A stretch of DNA of 64,000 bases, from contig NZ_QFRX01000001.1 in NCBI RefSeq assembly GCF_003143935.1, positions 2,723,697 through 2,787,696 on the forward strand, read 5' to 3'. Shown here in pieces: positions 51,788 through 61,132 of this stretch. The translations under genes and the position numbers were made by a program. Source of the stretch: Streptomyces sp. Act143. Its GTDB lineage: Bacteria > Actinomycetota > Actinomycetes > Streptomycetales > Streptomycetaceae. Numbering within the stretch: position 1 is the first letter of the stretch; the number at the start of each line of letters is the position of its first letter. The notes below the pieces were generated by a model. That model was not told the origin of the DNA and searched no databases. It saw nothing but the letters and a program-made list of their open reading frames with translations.

Positions 51788-52807
51788 TCAGCTCTCCCGC
51801 CACGCCTCCAGCGCCAGCCCCGGTTCGTCCTTGCGCCGGGTGAGCAGGAGTTGGCCGGTCGACGGGGACAACGTTGCCGCCACGACCCGGCCGTCCTCGT
51901 CGGTCGCGAGTGACACCAGTGCGTCCGCGGGGAGGTGGGGCCCGGACTCCGTCCACCACGCGCCCGCCGACTCCTGTTCCGTCGGGTACGCGGCGAAGAC
52001 GACCCGGCCGCCGGCGGAGCGCTGGGCGAGCAACGTGCAGTCGTGGCCGTCGAGTTCGCAGCGGACGGCGGAGACCGGGCCGGGACCGGCCGAGGCGACG
52101 AGGGCGACGGGCTTGCCTCCCGGGCGCCAGGCGCACAGGTCGCCGGAGTCGTCGGTGTAGAAGAGGGTGGTGCGGTCGGCGGAGGTGGCGAGGGCGCGCA
52201 GGGTGCCCGGACGCACCGGGGTCTCGACGGCCTCCTCCAGGACCGGCGGTGTGCCCGGCTCGCCCTGCCGCCAGTACAGCAGGCCCCAGGGGACGGCCGC
52301 GTACAGCTCCACGCGCCCCGACTCCCCCGTCACCGCGGCCAAGTCCTCCTCCACCTCACGCCCCTTGAGGTCCTGCCACGGCTCCCAGCCGCCCTTCTCC
52401 TTCTGCGCGGCCATGCCCACGCCGCCGCCCTTGTTGCGGACGAAGACATGGGCACGCCCCTGGGCGTCGACCGCGACGGCGGGGGTTCCGGTGCGGTCGC
52501 CGGTCTTGTCGGGGTGGCCGATCGGAACCCAGTCCAGGGCCGCGAGCCGGGGGCGGAGGTGGGTGGAGTGCACGAGCCCGGCCTCGCCGGGCTTGGTGGG
52601 CCGCCAGGAGACCAGGTGGGCGTAGCCGTCGGTGCCCTGGCCGAGCGCCGGGCCGTTACGGAGTTTCTGGTCGCCGCCCACCCTGCGCGGGGACGCCTCC
52701 CAGGGGCCGCCGGGGCCGAGCTCGGCCCGGCACAGGACGGTGTCGCCCGACGGCAGATAGACACAGAGGCGGCCGTCGCGGCCGCGGAGGAGCCAGTCGC
52801 CGTTCAC
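51788..52807 (-). CDS. hypothetical beta-propeller protein
   Basis: 339 residues, no signal peptide. Repeating strand motifs (GDWLLRGRDGRLCVYLPSGD, GPALGQGTDGYAHLVSW, PAVAVDAQGRAHVFVRN, ALATSADRTTLFYTDDSGDL, SLATDEDGRVVAATLSPSTG) of about 45-50 residues indicate a beta-propeller resembling the PLL/tachylectin-like lectins. Ligand unknown. It has a paired position with the small gene downstream. Confidence 0.65.
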   Translation of the reverse strand: MNGDWLLRGRDGRLCVYLPSGDTVLCRAELGPGGPWEASPRRVGGDQKLRNGPALGQGTDGYAHLVSWRPTKPGEAGLVHSTHLRPRLAALDWVPIGHPDKTGDRTGTPAVAVDAQGRAHVFVRNKGGGVGMAAQKEKGGWEPWQDLKGREVEEDLAAVTGESGRVELYAAVPWGLLYWRQGEPGTPPVLEEAVETPVRPGTLRALATSADRTTLFYTDDSGDLCAWRPGGKPVALVASAGPGPVSAVRCELDGHDCTLLAQRSAGGRVVFAAYPTEQESAGAWWTESGPHLPADALVSLATDEDGRVVAATLSPSTGQLLLTRRKDEPGLALEAWRES

Positions 52808-52866
52808 CGCTTCACTCTATGCGGGGCCCCGGACGGGCCGCCTGGTCACCCCCCGCCCACAGGTCC

Positions 52867-52872
52867 TACGTT
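52867..52872 (+). promoter_or_regulatory. -10 box of the dehydrogenase gene, suggesting a leaderless mRNA
   Basis: TACGTT ends six bases before ATG 52879, leaving no room for a ribosome site; this spacing is typical of leaderless Streptomyces genes. Confidence 0.5.
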
Positions 52873-52878
52873 GGCCTC

Positions 52879-53760
52879 ATGACCGACAAGCTCACCGTCT
52901 CCGTCCTGGGTACCGGCATCATGGGCGCCGCGATGGCCCGCAACCTGGCCCGCGCCGGACACACCGTCCACGCCTGGAACCGCACCCGCGCCAAGGCCGA
53001 GCCCCTCACCGCCGACGGCATCCGTGTCACCGGCTCCCCCGCCGAGGCGGTGGAGGGCGCGGACGTCGTCCTGACCATGCTGTACGACGGCGCCGCCACC
53101 CTGGAGGTGATGGAGCAGGCGCTGCCCGCGCTGCGCCCGGGCGTGGTGTGGGCGCAGTCGACGACGGCCGGCCTCGAAGCCCTCGGTGAGCTCGCCGCCT
53201 TCGCCGCCGCGCACGGCCTGGTCTTCTACGACGCCCCCGTGCTGGGCACCCGGCAGCCCGCGGAGGCCGGTCAGCTCACGGTGCTGGCGGGCGGCCCGGA
53301 GGCCCACCGGTACTCCGTGGCCCCCGTCTTCGACGCGGTGGGCGCCCGCACGGTCTGGACCGGCGAGGCGGGCAGCGCGACCCGGCTGAAGCTGGTCGCC
53401 AACAGCTGGGTGCTGGCCGCGACCGCGGCGACCGGGGAGGTGCTGGCGCTGTCCGAGGCGCTCGGCGTGGACGTGCAGGACTTCTTCGCGCTCATCGAGG
53501 GCGGGCCGCTGGACATGGGCTATCTGCACGCCAAGGCGGGGCTGGTGCTGGAACGGCGGCTGTCCCCGGCCCAGTTCGCGGTCTCCACGGCCGCCAAGGA
53601 CGCCCGGCTGATCGTGCGGGCGGGCGCGGAGAACGGCGTCCGGCTCGATGTGGCCGCGGCGAGCGCGGAGCGGCTGGAGCGGGCCGCCGCGCAGGGGCAC
53701 GGGGACGAGGACATGGCCGCCGCGTACTACGCCAGCTTCGACGAGAAGCGTGGGGACTGA
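52879..53760 (+). CDS. NAD(P)-dependent beta-hydroxyacid dehydrogenase family protein
   Basis: 293 residues. N-terminal Rossmann fold VLGTGIMGAAMARNLARAGH with HAWNRT (Arg suggests NADP preference), then DAPVLGTRQPAEAGQLTVLAGG (the substrate-binding DxPVxGxxxxAxxGxL signature), and the catalytic Lys in RLKLVANSWVLA. It belongs to the 3-hydroxyisobutyrate dehydrogenase/glyoxylate reductase group. The substrate is unknown. Confidence 0.9.
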   Translation: MTDKLTVSVLGTGIMGAAMARNLARAGHTVHAWNRTRAKAEPLTADGIRVTGSPAEAVEGADVVLTMLYDGAATLEVMEQALPALRPGVVWAQSTTAGLEALGELAAFAAAHGLVFYDAPVLGTRQPAEAGQLTVLAGGPEAHRYSVAPVFDAVGARTVWTGEAGSATRLKLVANSWVLAATAATGEVLALSEALGVDVQDFFALIEGGPLDMGYLHAKAGLVLERRLSPAQFAVSTAAKDARLIVRAGAENGVRLDVAAASAERLERAAAQGHGDEDMAAAYYASFDEKRGD

Positions 53761-53772
53761 CACCCTGGCCGC

Positions 53773-54144
53773 ATGAACACCGAAGTCCCGCTCCTCGTGA
53801 TCGTCGATGCCGCCAATGTCGTCGGGTCGGTGCCCGACGGCTGGTGGCGGGACCGGAGGGGGGCCGCGGAGCGGCTGCGGGACCGGCTGGCGGCGGACGG
53901 GGTGCCGGGGCGGGCCGGGCCCGTGGAGATCGTGCTGGTGGTGGAGGGGGCGGCGCGCGGGGTGGAGTCCGTGGCCGGGGTGCGGGTGGAGTCGGCGCCG
54001 GGGAGCGGGGACGACCACATGGTGGACCTGGTCGCCGCGGCGGCCGGCCGGCCCTGCCTGGTGGTGACCGCGGATCGGGAACTGCGGCGCCGGGTGACGG
54101 AGTTGGGGGCCGAGGTGGCGGGGCCGCGCAGTGTGCGCGGCTAG
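53773..54144 (+). CDS. small NYN/PIN-like protein
   Basis: 123 residues. Acidic motifs in the order expected for the NYN/PIN nuclease fold: LLVIVDAANVVGS, ESAPGSGDDHMVDLVAAAA, and LVVTADRELRRRVTELGAEV. These are also present in a family often labelled NTP pyrophosphohydrolase. It probably binds a metal and cleaves RNA, but that is inference from fold. It starts 12 bp after the dehydrogenase stop. Confidence 0.7.
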   Translation: MNTEVPLLVIVDAANVVGSVPDGWWRDRRGAAERLRDRLAADGVPGRAGPVEIVLVVEGAARGVESVAGVRVESAPGSGDDHMVDLVAAAAGRPCLVVTADRELRRRVTELGAEVAGPRSVRG

Positions 54145-54279
54145 GGTGCGCGATCGGTATGTGCGGCCGGCGCCCCAAGCCGACTGTCCCGATTGCGTCG
54201 GAATGCGGGGGTTCGCCCCCTGCCGATTCGACAAAATGGGCATAAGCTAGCCGCATTCGGTCAGGATTTCGACATCCTA

Positions 54280-54295
54280 GTCACTTTCCAGTGAC
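54280..54295. promoter_or_regulatory. inverted repeat upstream of the alpha/beta hydrolase gene
   Basis: GTCACT-TTCC-AGTGAC, perfect 6-bp arms, about 92 bp before the GTG at 54388, in an AT-richer 243-bp gap. It could be an operator or the terminator of the preceding gene. Confidence 0.45.
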
Positions 54296-54387
54296 GGAAG
54301 AGCGCGGACGCGAGAAGCTGACTGAATGGTGCCCTGCGTTCTGAGACTATTCCGGCACCCTTGACGGCTGGTGGACGGGAGGCAGGA

Positions 54388-55290
54388 GTGGCACGTGCCG
54401 CTCTCAGCAGGGACGGGCGCGAGCTCGTTTTCGATTCCTGGGGTGATCCGCACGGGCACCCGGTCTTTCTGCTGCACGGAACTCCTGGCAGCCATCAGGG
54501 GCCGCGCCCGCGGTCCATGGTGCTCTATCAGCTAGGCGTCCGTCTCATCGCCTACGACCGTCCCGGCTACGGGGGTTCCACCCGCAAGCCCGGCCGCCGG
54601 GTGGTCGACGCCGCCGCGGACGTCGAGGACATCGCACGGTTTCTCGGGCTCGACGAGTTCTCCGTCGTCGGGCGGTCCGGTGGCGGCCCGCACGCGCTGG
54701 CCTGTGCCGCTCAGCTGTCCGGCCGCGTACGCAGCGCCGCCGTCCTGGTGACCCTGGCCCCGCCGGACGCACCGGAGCTGGACTGGTTCGCGGGCATGAC
54801 CGAGCACAACGTCCGCGAGTACACCAACGCCCGTGACCACCCTGACGTGTTGCAGAGCAGCCTCGTGCAGAACGCGGACGCCATGCGGGCCGACCCGATG
54901 GCCCTGCTGAACACGCTCGACGGCGAGATGCCCGAGGTGGACCGGCACGTCGTGGCGGACGCCGGCATCCGCCGGATGCTGCACAAGAACTTCATGTCCG
55001 GGATCGAGAAGAACGCGGACGGCTGGATCGACGACGCCGTCGCCTTCACCCTGCCCTGGGGCTTCGACCCGGCGAAGATCACCGTGCCCACGCTGCTCTG
55101 GCACGGGGAGAAGGACGTCTTCTCCCCCGTCGACCACTTCACCTGGCTGGCCGGCCGGATCGAGCACGCCACCGTCGTCCTGGAGCCGTCGGCGGCGCAC
55201 TTCGCCGCGGTTCCGGTCCTGCCGAAGGTGCTCGGCTGGGTGCGCGAGCACGCGAAGGCGGGCTCGGACGCCACCGCCACCACGGCGTGA
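54388..55290 (+). CDS. alpha/beta hydrolase
   Basis: 300 residues from GTG 54388 (GGGAGG five bases upstream). Oxyanion motif LLHGTPGSHQG, nucleophile elbow VVGRSGGGPHALA (Ser in G-R-S-G-G), Asp in LLWHGEKDVFSPVDH, and His in EPSAAHFAAVP. It fits the proline-iminopeptidase/haloperoxidase-like group; substrate unknown. It runs towards fxsT and ends 37 bp from its stop; nothing ties it to the fxs operon. Confidence 0.85.
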   Translation: MARAALSRDGRELVFDSWGDPHGHPVFLLHGTPGSHQGPRPRSMVLYQLGVRLIAYDRPGYGGSTRKPGRRVVDAAADVEDIARFLGLDEFSVVGRSGGGPHALACAAQLSGRVRSAAVLVTLAPPDAPELDWFAGMTEHNVREYTNARDHPDVLQSSLVQNADAMRADPMALLNTLDGEMPEVDRHVVADAGIRRMLHKNFMSGIEKNADGWIDDAVAFTLPWGFDPAKITVPTLLWHGEKDVFSPVDHFTWLAGRIEHATVVLEPSAAHFAAVPVLPKVLGWVREHAKAGSDATATTA

Positions 55291-55326
55291 CCTTCCCGCC
55301 GCCCCCGGCGCTCGCTTCCGGCACGG

Positions 55327-58300
55327 TCAGATCGGGTGGGGATCCAGTTCCAGCCCCACCCGTCGGCCGGCGCGCAGCCGGGCCACCTTCGAGTGCTCGG
55401 TGCCCAGCTTGGTGCTCAGGATCGTCAGGCTCTCCTGCGCCAGGTGGTCCGCCTCCTCGGTGCGGCCGGTCTCCCTCAGCATGATGGAGAAGTTGCCCCG
55501 GCAGGTGAGGGCCGTGGGGTGGTCCCCGCCCAGGCGGTCGGCCAACTCCCGGTGCGCCTGGCGGTAGTTGCGTTCGGCCTGCCCGGTGTCGCCGACGGCG
55601 GCCTCGGCGTTCGCCAGGTTCATCTGGCAGTTCATGCTGAACGGATGCTCCGGACCCAGCGTGGTCCGCAGCGCCGCGCGGGCCTGCTCGCACACGTCGT
55701 GCGACTTGGCGGCCTGGCCGGTCGACAGCAGGTTGATGCCGTGATTGACCGCGCAGGCAAGGGTGTTGGGGTGGGTCTCCCCCAGGGCCGCGCGGAACCG
55801 GTCGAGCAGGTCGGAGGTCTCCGCGCAGGCCTCGTCGTACCGCTCGGCCGCGGCGAGGTGGCCCGCGAGCCCGAGCCGCACCACCAGCGTCTCGGGCGAG
55901 GCGTCGGGCAGGCGCAGCCGGTAGATGTCCAGGACGCTCTGACTGAGTTCGATCGCCTCGTCCAGCTTGTCCAGACGGCGCAGGGTGATGGCGAGGGCCT
56001 TGGCGGCCTCCAGCGCGGGCGGTGACGTCGGCCCGAGTTCCCTGGCCGTGTCGTAGACCGCGCGCAGGGTCGCCTCCGAGGCTTCGTACTCGCCGCAGGA
56101 GCGCTGGTCGCGGCCCAGGTTCACCCGGGAGAGCAGGGTGTACGGGTGCCTCCCGCCCAGCGTCAGCACCCGCAGGTCGCAGGTTTCCTTGTCGACGTTC
56201 TGCGCCTCGTAGCAGTCCCCGGCCATGCGCATCGACACGGCCAGGTTGTTCGCCGCGATCAGGGTCCGCGGATGGTCGTCGCCGAGGAGGTCGACGGAGC
56301 GCTGGTACGTCTCACGGTTGATCTGCAGCGCGCGTCCGACCTGGCCGACGGCCCGCAGGTCGGCGGTGAGGCTGATCGCCGTCATCAGGGTGTGCGAGTC
56401 GTCCTCGCCGAGGACCTCGCGCTGCCGCTCGTAGACGTCCTGGTCGATGTCGAGCGCTCTGTTGTACCAGCCCTGGAAGCGCAGCACGTTGGCGATCTCG
56501 TAGCGCAGGTGCAGGGTCCACCGGTCGGTGGCGCCGGCCTCCTTCGCCCAGACGGTCAGCAGCTCCTCGGCGAGCGACATGGCCTCCGCGTACTCGCCGC
56601 GGGACCGCAGGTAGCGCAGCCACTCGGTCATCAGCCGGCGGATCCGGTCGTCGAGCGAGTAGCGCAGCCACGGGGTCTTCAGGTGCGGCCAGATGGTGTT
56701 GTAGCGGGGCCAGTTGGCGGGGCGTTCGACGTCGCCCTCGGACGGGCGGGCGCCGCTGAGGACGTTGCGTACGACGCGCAGCGCGTTCTCGCGCTCCTCC
56801 TCGGACATGGAGGAGCGCACCGCCGCCTGCACCAGCCGGTGCACCTGGATGCTGCGGCTCTTGCGGTCGACCTTGGCCAGGGCGTACCGGTGCAGCTGCT
56901 GGATGGCGCGGGACACCAGTGCCGTCCCCTCGCCGCCGGGCTGTGCCTCGATGAGGGCCTCGCCCATCTCCTTGCCGTGCACCAGGTCGAAGGAGATGGG
57001 GTCGGCGCCGAAGTGGGCGCACAGCTGCAGCAGCCGCAGGGCCACGGGGGCGTTGAGCTGCTGGATGGAGATGTTCCAGGTGGCGCCGACCTGGAGCGGG
57101 AAGGCCTGGGCGTCGGCGACGGCCTCCAGCGAGGCCAGCTGGGGCTGGAGCAGGGCGAGGTACTCGGTGGCGTCCTGGCCGGTCTCGTTGAGCCAGGCGG
57201 CGGCCTGGTCGACGGCCAGCGGCAGGTCGCCGAGGGCCTCCGCGACCCGGTCGGCGTCCTCGGTGCTGATGGCGGAGACCCGGTGCAGCAGGTGTTCGAC
57301 GCTCTCGGAGCGGGAGAAGACGTCGACCTCGACGCGCTCGCCGATCTGGGCCCAGCCCTCGTTGCGGGTGGTGATCAGGACGTGGCCGGTGGGGCTGTTG
57401 ACCAGCAGCCGTTCGATGGACTCGGGGGTGGTGGCGTTGTCGAAGACCAGCAGCCAGCGGTCATAGGTGGCGCCCCGGCGCAGGGCGTCGCGCACCGCGT
57501 CGGCCGTGGCGCTGATGCTGTCGCGTTCCTCGACGCCGAGGTGGGGGGCGAGTTCGGAGTACTGGCGCAGTGCGAGGTCGCCGAACTCCGCCTCGATCCA
57601 CCACACGACGTCGTAGTTGCCGCGGTACCGGTGGGCGTACTCGGTGGCCAGCTGCGTCTTGCCGACCCCGCCCATGCCGTGCAGCAGGGTGGCGGTGCCG
57701 GTCTCCCCGAGCCGCTGCCTGAGGTTCTCCAGCATGCCGGCGCGGCCGGTGAAGGCGGCGTTGCGTACCGGCGCGGACCAGACGGGCGGTTCCGCGCCCG
57801 GGAAGCGGGGTCCGGGGAGGGTGGCGTCGGCGGGGTGCTCGTCCTGCACGAGCGGGGCGTCCAGGGCCCGCAGCAGGGCGTTCCTGGCCTGTGTCTCGTT
57901 CATGTTGCCGAGGTGGATCGGCGTCCGGTCCGAGAACGGGTGCCCCAGGCGTACGTCGCTGACCCGCACCGGCACCAGGGTGCGCCGCGCGCCCATCGGG
58001 TCGGCCGCGGCCACCGCCTCCCAGACCGCCCTGGCCTCGGGGGACTTCTGGTAGGCGGCGGAGAGCACGGCCACCGTGCGGGAGGCGCCGCGCACCTTGC
58101 TGTCGGTGTCGTCGCGCAGCGGGACCCCGGCGGCGGAGCCGTCCTCGGAGCGGGCGTCGCCGACGGTGAAGCCGGCGTCGGACAGGACCCGCCGGATCCA
58201 GTCCGCCCACATCTGGTCCTCGGGCACATGGCTGAGGAACACATGGGTGGGGTCCGGCGGCCGGCGGCGCACCACGGCCTTGAGGTAGTTCTGGCGTTCC

Positions 58301-59265
58301 TCGTCGGTCATCGGGTCGAGGCAGGTGACGTCGCCCTCGGTGACGACCGAGGTCAGCCGCTCGCAGGCGGCGAGCAGGGAGGTGGGGGTGCCGGGCTCGT
58401 CGCGGAAGGTGGCGAGCATCTCCTCGTAGGCGTAGGTGGGCTTGTACGGCAGTTCCACGTTGCCCCAGTAGCGGCGTACGTCGACGTGCGGGGTGCGCAT
58501 GAGCAGCTGGTCGAAGGTGACGCGGACCTTGGCCCGGGCCGCCTCCAGGCGGTCCGCCTCGGAGTCCACGACCCGCATGGGCACCGGCAGGATGCGGATG
58601 CGCCGGTCGTGGTAATAGGTGTCGACCACCCGGCGGGCGACCGCCGCGGCGCCCTCGATGCTCTGGTCGTTGTGGGTGAAGCAGTTCACCAGCACGTCGG
58701 GGAAGTGCAGGGTGCAGATGTCGGAGATGTCGCTGAGGCCGGTGCGGCTGTCGACGAGGACGTAGTCGTAGCCGCGCCGGAACTGGGCGCACACGGCGTC
58801 GAGGAACTGGCCGCCGTACTGCTCCTCGTAGAAGCGGGTCCAGTTGAACTGGGAGAAAATGGAGGAGTAGTTGCGGTCCTGGCGGCCCGCGGAGATGAAG
58901 TCGAGGCCGCCGCCGCGCGGGAAGCGCCATTGCAGCGGGGAGATCGCCTTGCCGATGTCGGCCTGCTGGACCACCCATTCCTCGTCGACCCCGGTCTCGC
59001 CCAGGGACTCGACCTTCAGCATGTAGTCGTTGATGAGGTCCAGGACCCCGGGGCGGTCGCGCAGGGCGTGCGGTTCCAGGAACGGGCGCAGGAAGCGGTC
59101 GAGGCCGGGCGCCTCCAGGTCCCAGTCGACCACCAGGACGCGCCGGCCCTGCGAGGCCATGATCCAGGCGGTGTTGGCCAGCGCCATGGTGCGGCCGGTG
59201 CCGCCCTTGTAGCTGTAGAACGTGACGATCTTGCCGCCGTCGGGGCGGGCCAGCGCGCCGGTCAC
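55327..59265 (-). CDS. fxsT: FxsT: FxSxx-COOH system tetratricopeptide repeat protein
   Basis: 1312 residues. Order: ParA/MinD-like NTPase (1-310) with deviant P-loop SYKGGTGRTMALAN (K20; Arg25 replaces the usual Lys), LVVDWDLEAPG and LVDSRTGLSDIS; a TIR-like domain (about 340-470, THVFLSHVPEDQMWADWI); an NB-ARC-type NTPase (about 500-860) with P-loop LLHGMGGVGKTQLATEYAH near 528 and LLVFDNATTP; then about eight TPR units (about 930-1290). This is an NLR-like, STAND-type architecture, here an fxs RiPP locus component. The GTG start overlaps the stop of the FxsC gene (GTGA) behind AGGAGGAC. Its function is not established; sensing or membrane recruitment is a guess. Confidence 0.88.
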   Translation of the reverse strand: MTGALARPDGGKIVTFYSYKGGTGRTMALANTAWIMASQGRRVLVVDWDLEAPGLDRFLRPFLEPHALRDRPGVLDLINDYMLKVESLGETGVDEEWVVQQADIGKAISPLQWRFPRGGGLDFISAGRQDRNYSSIFSQFNWTRFYEEQYGGQFLDAVCAQFRRGYDYVLVDSRTGLSDISDICTLHFPDVLVNCFTHNDQSIEGAAAVARRVVDTYYHDRRIRILPVPMRVVDSEADRLEAARAKVRVTFDQLLMRTPHVDVRRYWGNVELPYKPTYAYEEMLATFRDEPGTPTSLLAACERLTSVVTEGDVTCLDPMTDEERQNYLKAVVRRRPPDPTHVFLSHVPEDQMWADWIRRVLSDAGFTVGDARSEDGSAAGVPLRDDTDSKVRGASRTVAVLSAAYQKSPEARAVWEAVAAADPMGARRTLVPVRVSDVRLGHPFSDRTPIHLGNMNETQARNALLRALDAPLVQDEHPADATLPGPRFPGAEPPVWSAPVRNAAFTGRAGMLENLRQRLGETGTATLLHGMGGVGKTQLATEYAHRYRGNYDVVWWIEAEFGDLALRQYSELAPHLGVEERDSISATADAVRDALRRGATYDRWLLVFDNATTPESIERLLVNSPTGHVLITTRNEGWAQIGERVEVDVFSRSESVEHLLHRVSAISTEDADRVAEALGDLPLAVDQAAAWLNETGQDATEYLALLQPQLASLEAVADAQAFPLQVGATWNISIQQLNAPVALRLLQLCAHFGADPISFDLVHGKEMGEALIEAQPGGEGTALVSRAIQQLHRYALAKVDRKSRSIQVHRLVQAAVRSSMSEEERENALRVVRNVLSGARPSEGDVERPANWPRYNTIWPHLKTPWLRYSLDDRIRRLMTEWLRYLRSRGEYAEAMSLAEELLTVWAKEAGATDRWTLHLRYEIANVLRFQGWYNRALDIDQDVYERQREVLGEDDSHTLMTAISLTADLRAVGQVGRALQINRETYQRSVDLLGDDHPRTLIAANNLAVSMRMAGDCYEAQNVDKETCDLRVLTLGGRHPYTLLSRVNLGRDQRSCGEYEASEATLRAVYDTARELGPTSPPALEAAKALAITLRRLDKLDEAIELSQSVLDIYRLRLPDASPETLVVRLGLAGHLAAAERYDEACAETSDLLDRFRAALGETHPNTLACAVNHGINLLSTGQAAKSHDVCEQARAALRTTLGPEHPFSMNCQMNLANAEAAVGDTGQAERNYRQAHRELADRLGGDHPTALTCRGNFSIMLRETGRTEEADHLAQESLTILSTKLGTEHSKVARLRAGRRVGLELDPHPI

Positions 59266-60500
59266 GGTCGGTCCTCCTGGTCACCAGCGTGGGGCCGCTC
59301 CGCCGACGCCGAGGGCCTGGTGGTCGTGGATCGTAGCGGAACTCGGTTGAGGTACTGCTGGGCCGCGCTGTCCGCCAGCTCCATGAAACGGGCGTTGAAC
59401 GTCTCCGAGTTGTCGATGCCCAGCATGGCGCCGCGCTGGATGGGCCGGCTGCTGCTGAGCCGCCTCGGCAGCGCGGCCCGCAGCAGCCGGTCGAGGTCTC
59501 CGCCCGCCTGCCGGGTCTGCGGATCGTCGGCGATCGGCGTCAGGACGGACACCCAGGGCAGGTCGCGGGAGTCGAAGGCGCGCACCCGCTCCAGGGCCGC
59601 CGGGTCGCGCAGGATCCACGGGTCGAGGATGAGCACCCAGGGGCTCCTGGTCTCGCGGTGCCCGAGGAAGACGGGCTCGGCCTGGTCGTAGGTGTGGATC
59701 TCCGGGGCGAAGCCGAGGTTGCGGGCGAGTTCGGCGGTTCGTTCGGCCAGCGGGGTGCCGTAGCCGTCGCTGTAGGGCTGCCAGTCGCGCGGTCCGCGGC
59801 CGTACTTGGTGTCCCTGCGGCCGGGGGGCAGATGGTGCAGGTCCGGGGCGAGGACGGCGATGCCCAGCGGGTGCCAGGACGAGGCGGCGAACGCGTCCGG
59901 AATGTCATCCAGATCGGTGAACTCGACCGATTCCGGGCCGGGTTCGGGCGCCCGGCGGACGGCCTGGACGACCCGCTGGGCGATCCGCCGGACGCACTGG
60001 TCGTAGTGCTCGGGATGTTCGGTGTCGGCCCGCAGTCCGTACAGCCCGCCCCTGGCGTAGTCCTTGAGCGCGTCGTCGTCGACGGGCACCGGTTCCGTCG
60101 GCGGGGTGGGCACGGGCAGGGCGAGGTTGACGGGCACCGGGCGAGCGGTGGTCGGCACCGGGGTCCACAGGGCCGGGACGAGTGTGCCGCGGCGGGCGCG
60201 GTGGGTGAGGGCGTGCCACTGCCGGCCGCAGTACACGTCGGTGAAGTAGCGGCGGGTGATCACGGGGACGAAGACATGGCAGTCGTGGAGGGCGCGCACC
60301 GACCTCGCGCCGCCGCGGTCGGTGGCGTCCAGGTGGCCGACGGAGCGCGGTGCGAGGGTGCCGCTCATCGCCCGAACCTCCCCGAGCAGGTCCTCGTAGA
60401 ACTCCCGCACGCTCTTGTCGGTCTCCTGGCGGCCCTCGTCGGTCTCGTCGGCGGCGGCCGGGGTGGGGGCGTAACTGACGAAGAACCAGGGCGTGTGCAT
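59262..60500 (-). CDS. fxsC: FxsC family TIR-like protein (long form)
   Basis: 412 residues. N-terminal TIR-like domain: PWFFVSYAPTPAAAD, then HVFVPVITRRYFTDVYCGRQW, with the strand/helix pattern of TIR domains. A C-terminal region of about 170 residues (IAVLAPDLHHLPPGR, WVLILDPWILRDPAALERV, WVSVLTPIADDP) looks like an additional Rossmann-like domain specific to FxsC. The family occurs with FxsB radical SAM maturases. No TIR NADase Glu is obvious. It is coupled to its neighbours (1-bp and 4-bp overlaps). Confidence 0.82.
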   Translation of the reverse strand: MHTPWFFVSYAPTPAAADETDEGRQETDKSVREFYEDLLGEVRAMSGTLAPRSVGHLDATDRGGARSVRALHDCHVFVPVITRRYFTDVYCGRQWHALTHRARRGTLVPALWTPVPTTARPVPVNLALPVPTPPTEPVPVDDDALKDYARGGLYGLRADTEHPEHYDQCVRRIAQRVVQAVRRAPEPGPESVEFTDLDDIPDAFAASSWHPLGIAVLAPDLHHLPPGRRDTKYGRGPRDWQPYSDGYGTPLAERTAELARNLGFAPEIHTYDQAEPVFLGHRETRSPWVLILDPWILRDPAALERVRAFDSRDLPWVSVLTPIADDPQTRQAGGDLDRLLRAALPRRLSSSRPIQRGAMLGIDNSETFNARFMELADSAAQQYLNRVPLRSTTTRPSASAERPHAGDQEDRP

Positions 60501-61132
60501 CAGCGTTCCTCCCCCACCGTGTCGTTCATCGCGTCGAAGAGGTCGTCGAACTCCCCCGGGTCACAGGGTTCCAGGCGGGAACTGACGGCCACGTCGACGA
60601 TTTTCAGGGCGAGTTGGTAGACCACCTTGCGGAACGTCCCGTGGTTGCCGGAGATCTGCAGACCGCGCAGCCCCAGTTCCAGGTACTTGGGATCCAGGTC
60701 CTGGTGGGTGTACTGCACCTCCGAGTAGGGCGCGGGTATGTCGCCGGACCGCAGCGGGCTCCACAGGACCGGCACGACCGCGTTGCGGATGAACGTGCCC
60801 CGGCCGCGCTGGAGTTGCTGGCGCCGCTGGAAGCACTCCCATTCGAGGGCGCACCACTCGCTGGTGAACAGCCGCCGGGACAGCAGGGGTACGAAGACCT
60901 GGCAGCGGGAGAGGCGTTCCTTCAGCTCCTCCTCCCAGGTGGAGCCGAGCGGTATCCGCTGGTCGAGGTAGACGGCGGGGACCTTGGCGTCCAGGTCGGT
61001 GAGCTCCATCAGGTCTTCGGTGAGCTTGGCGTGGAAGCGGCTCAGCGGGTCGTCGGTGGACCGGTCCGTCTCCGGTACGGCGGGGGTGCGGCCGTAGCTG
61101 AGGAAGCCGTAGGGCTGCTGGACGCTATGCAC
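60500..61132 (-). CDS. TIR-like FxsC-type protein (short form)
   Basis: 210 residues: essentially one TIR-like domain, QPYGFLSYGRTPAVPETD, then CQVFVPLLSRRLFTSEWCALEWECF. The SEWCALEWE motif with Glu resembles the alphaC region around the catalytic Glu of true TIR NADases, so activity is possible but unproven. It overlaps the AAC(3) gene by 8 bp and the long FxsC gene by 1 bp. It is a paralogue of the N-terminal domain of the next gene. Confidence 0.8.
   Translation of the reverse strand: MHSVQQPYGFLSYGRTPAVPETDRSTDDPLSRFHAKLTEDLMELTDLDAKVPAVYLDQRIPLGSTWEEELKERLSRCQVFVPLLSRRLFTSEWCALEWECFQRRQQLQRGRGTFIRNAVVPVLWSPLRSGDIPAPYSEVQYTHQDLDPKYLELGLRGLQISGNHGTFRKVVYQLALKIVDVAVSSRLEPCDPGEFDDLFDAMNDTVGEER

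Noticed and set aside
56146..59691. A 1181-codon open frame antisense to fxsT
   Set aside because: The translation is repetitive Gly/Val/Arg/Asp without domains; fxsT on the other strand has clear NTPase and TPR motifs.
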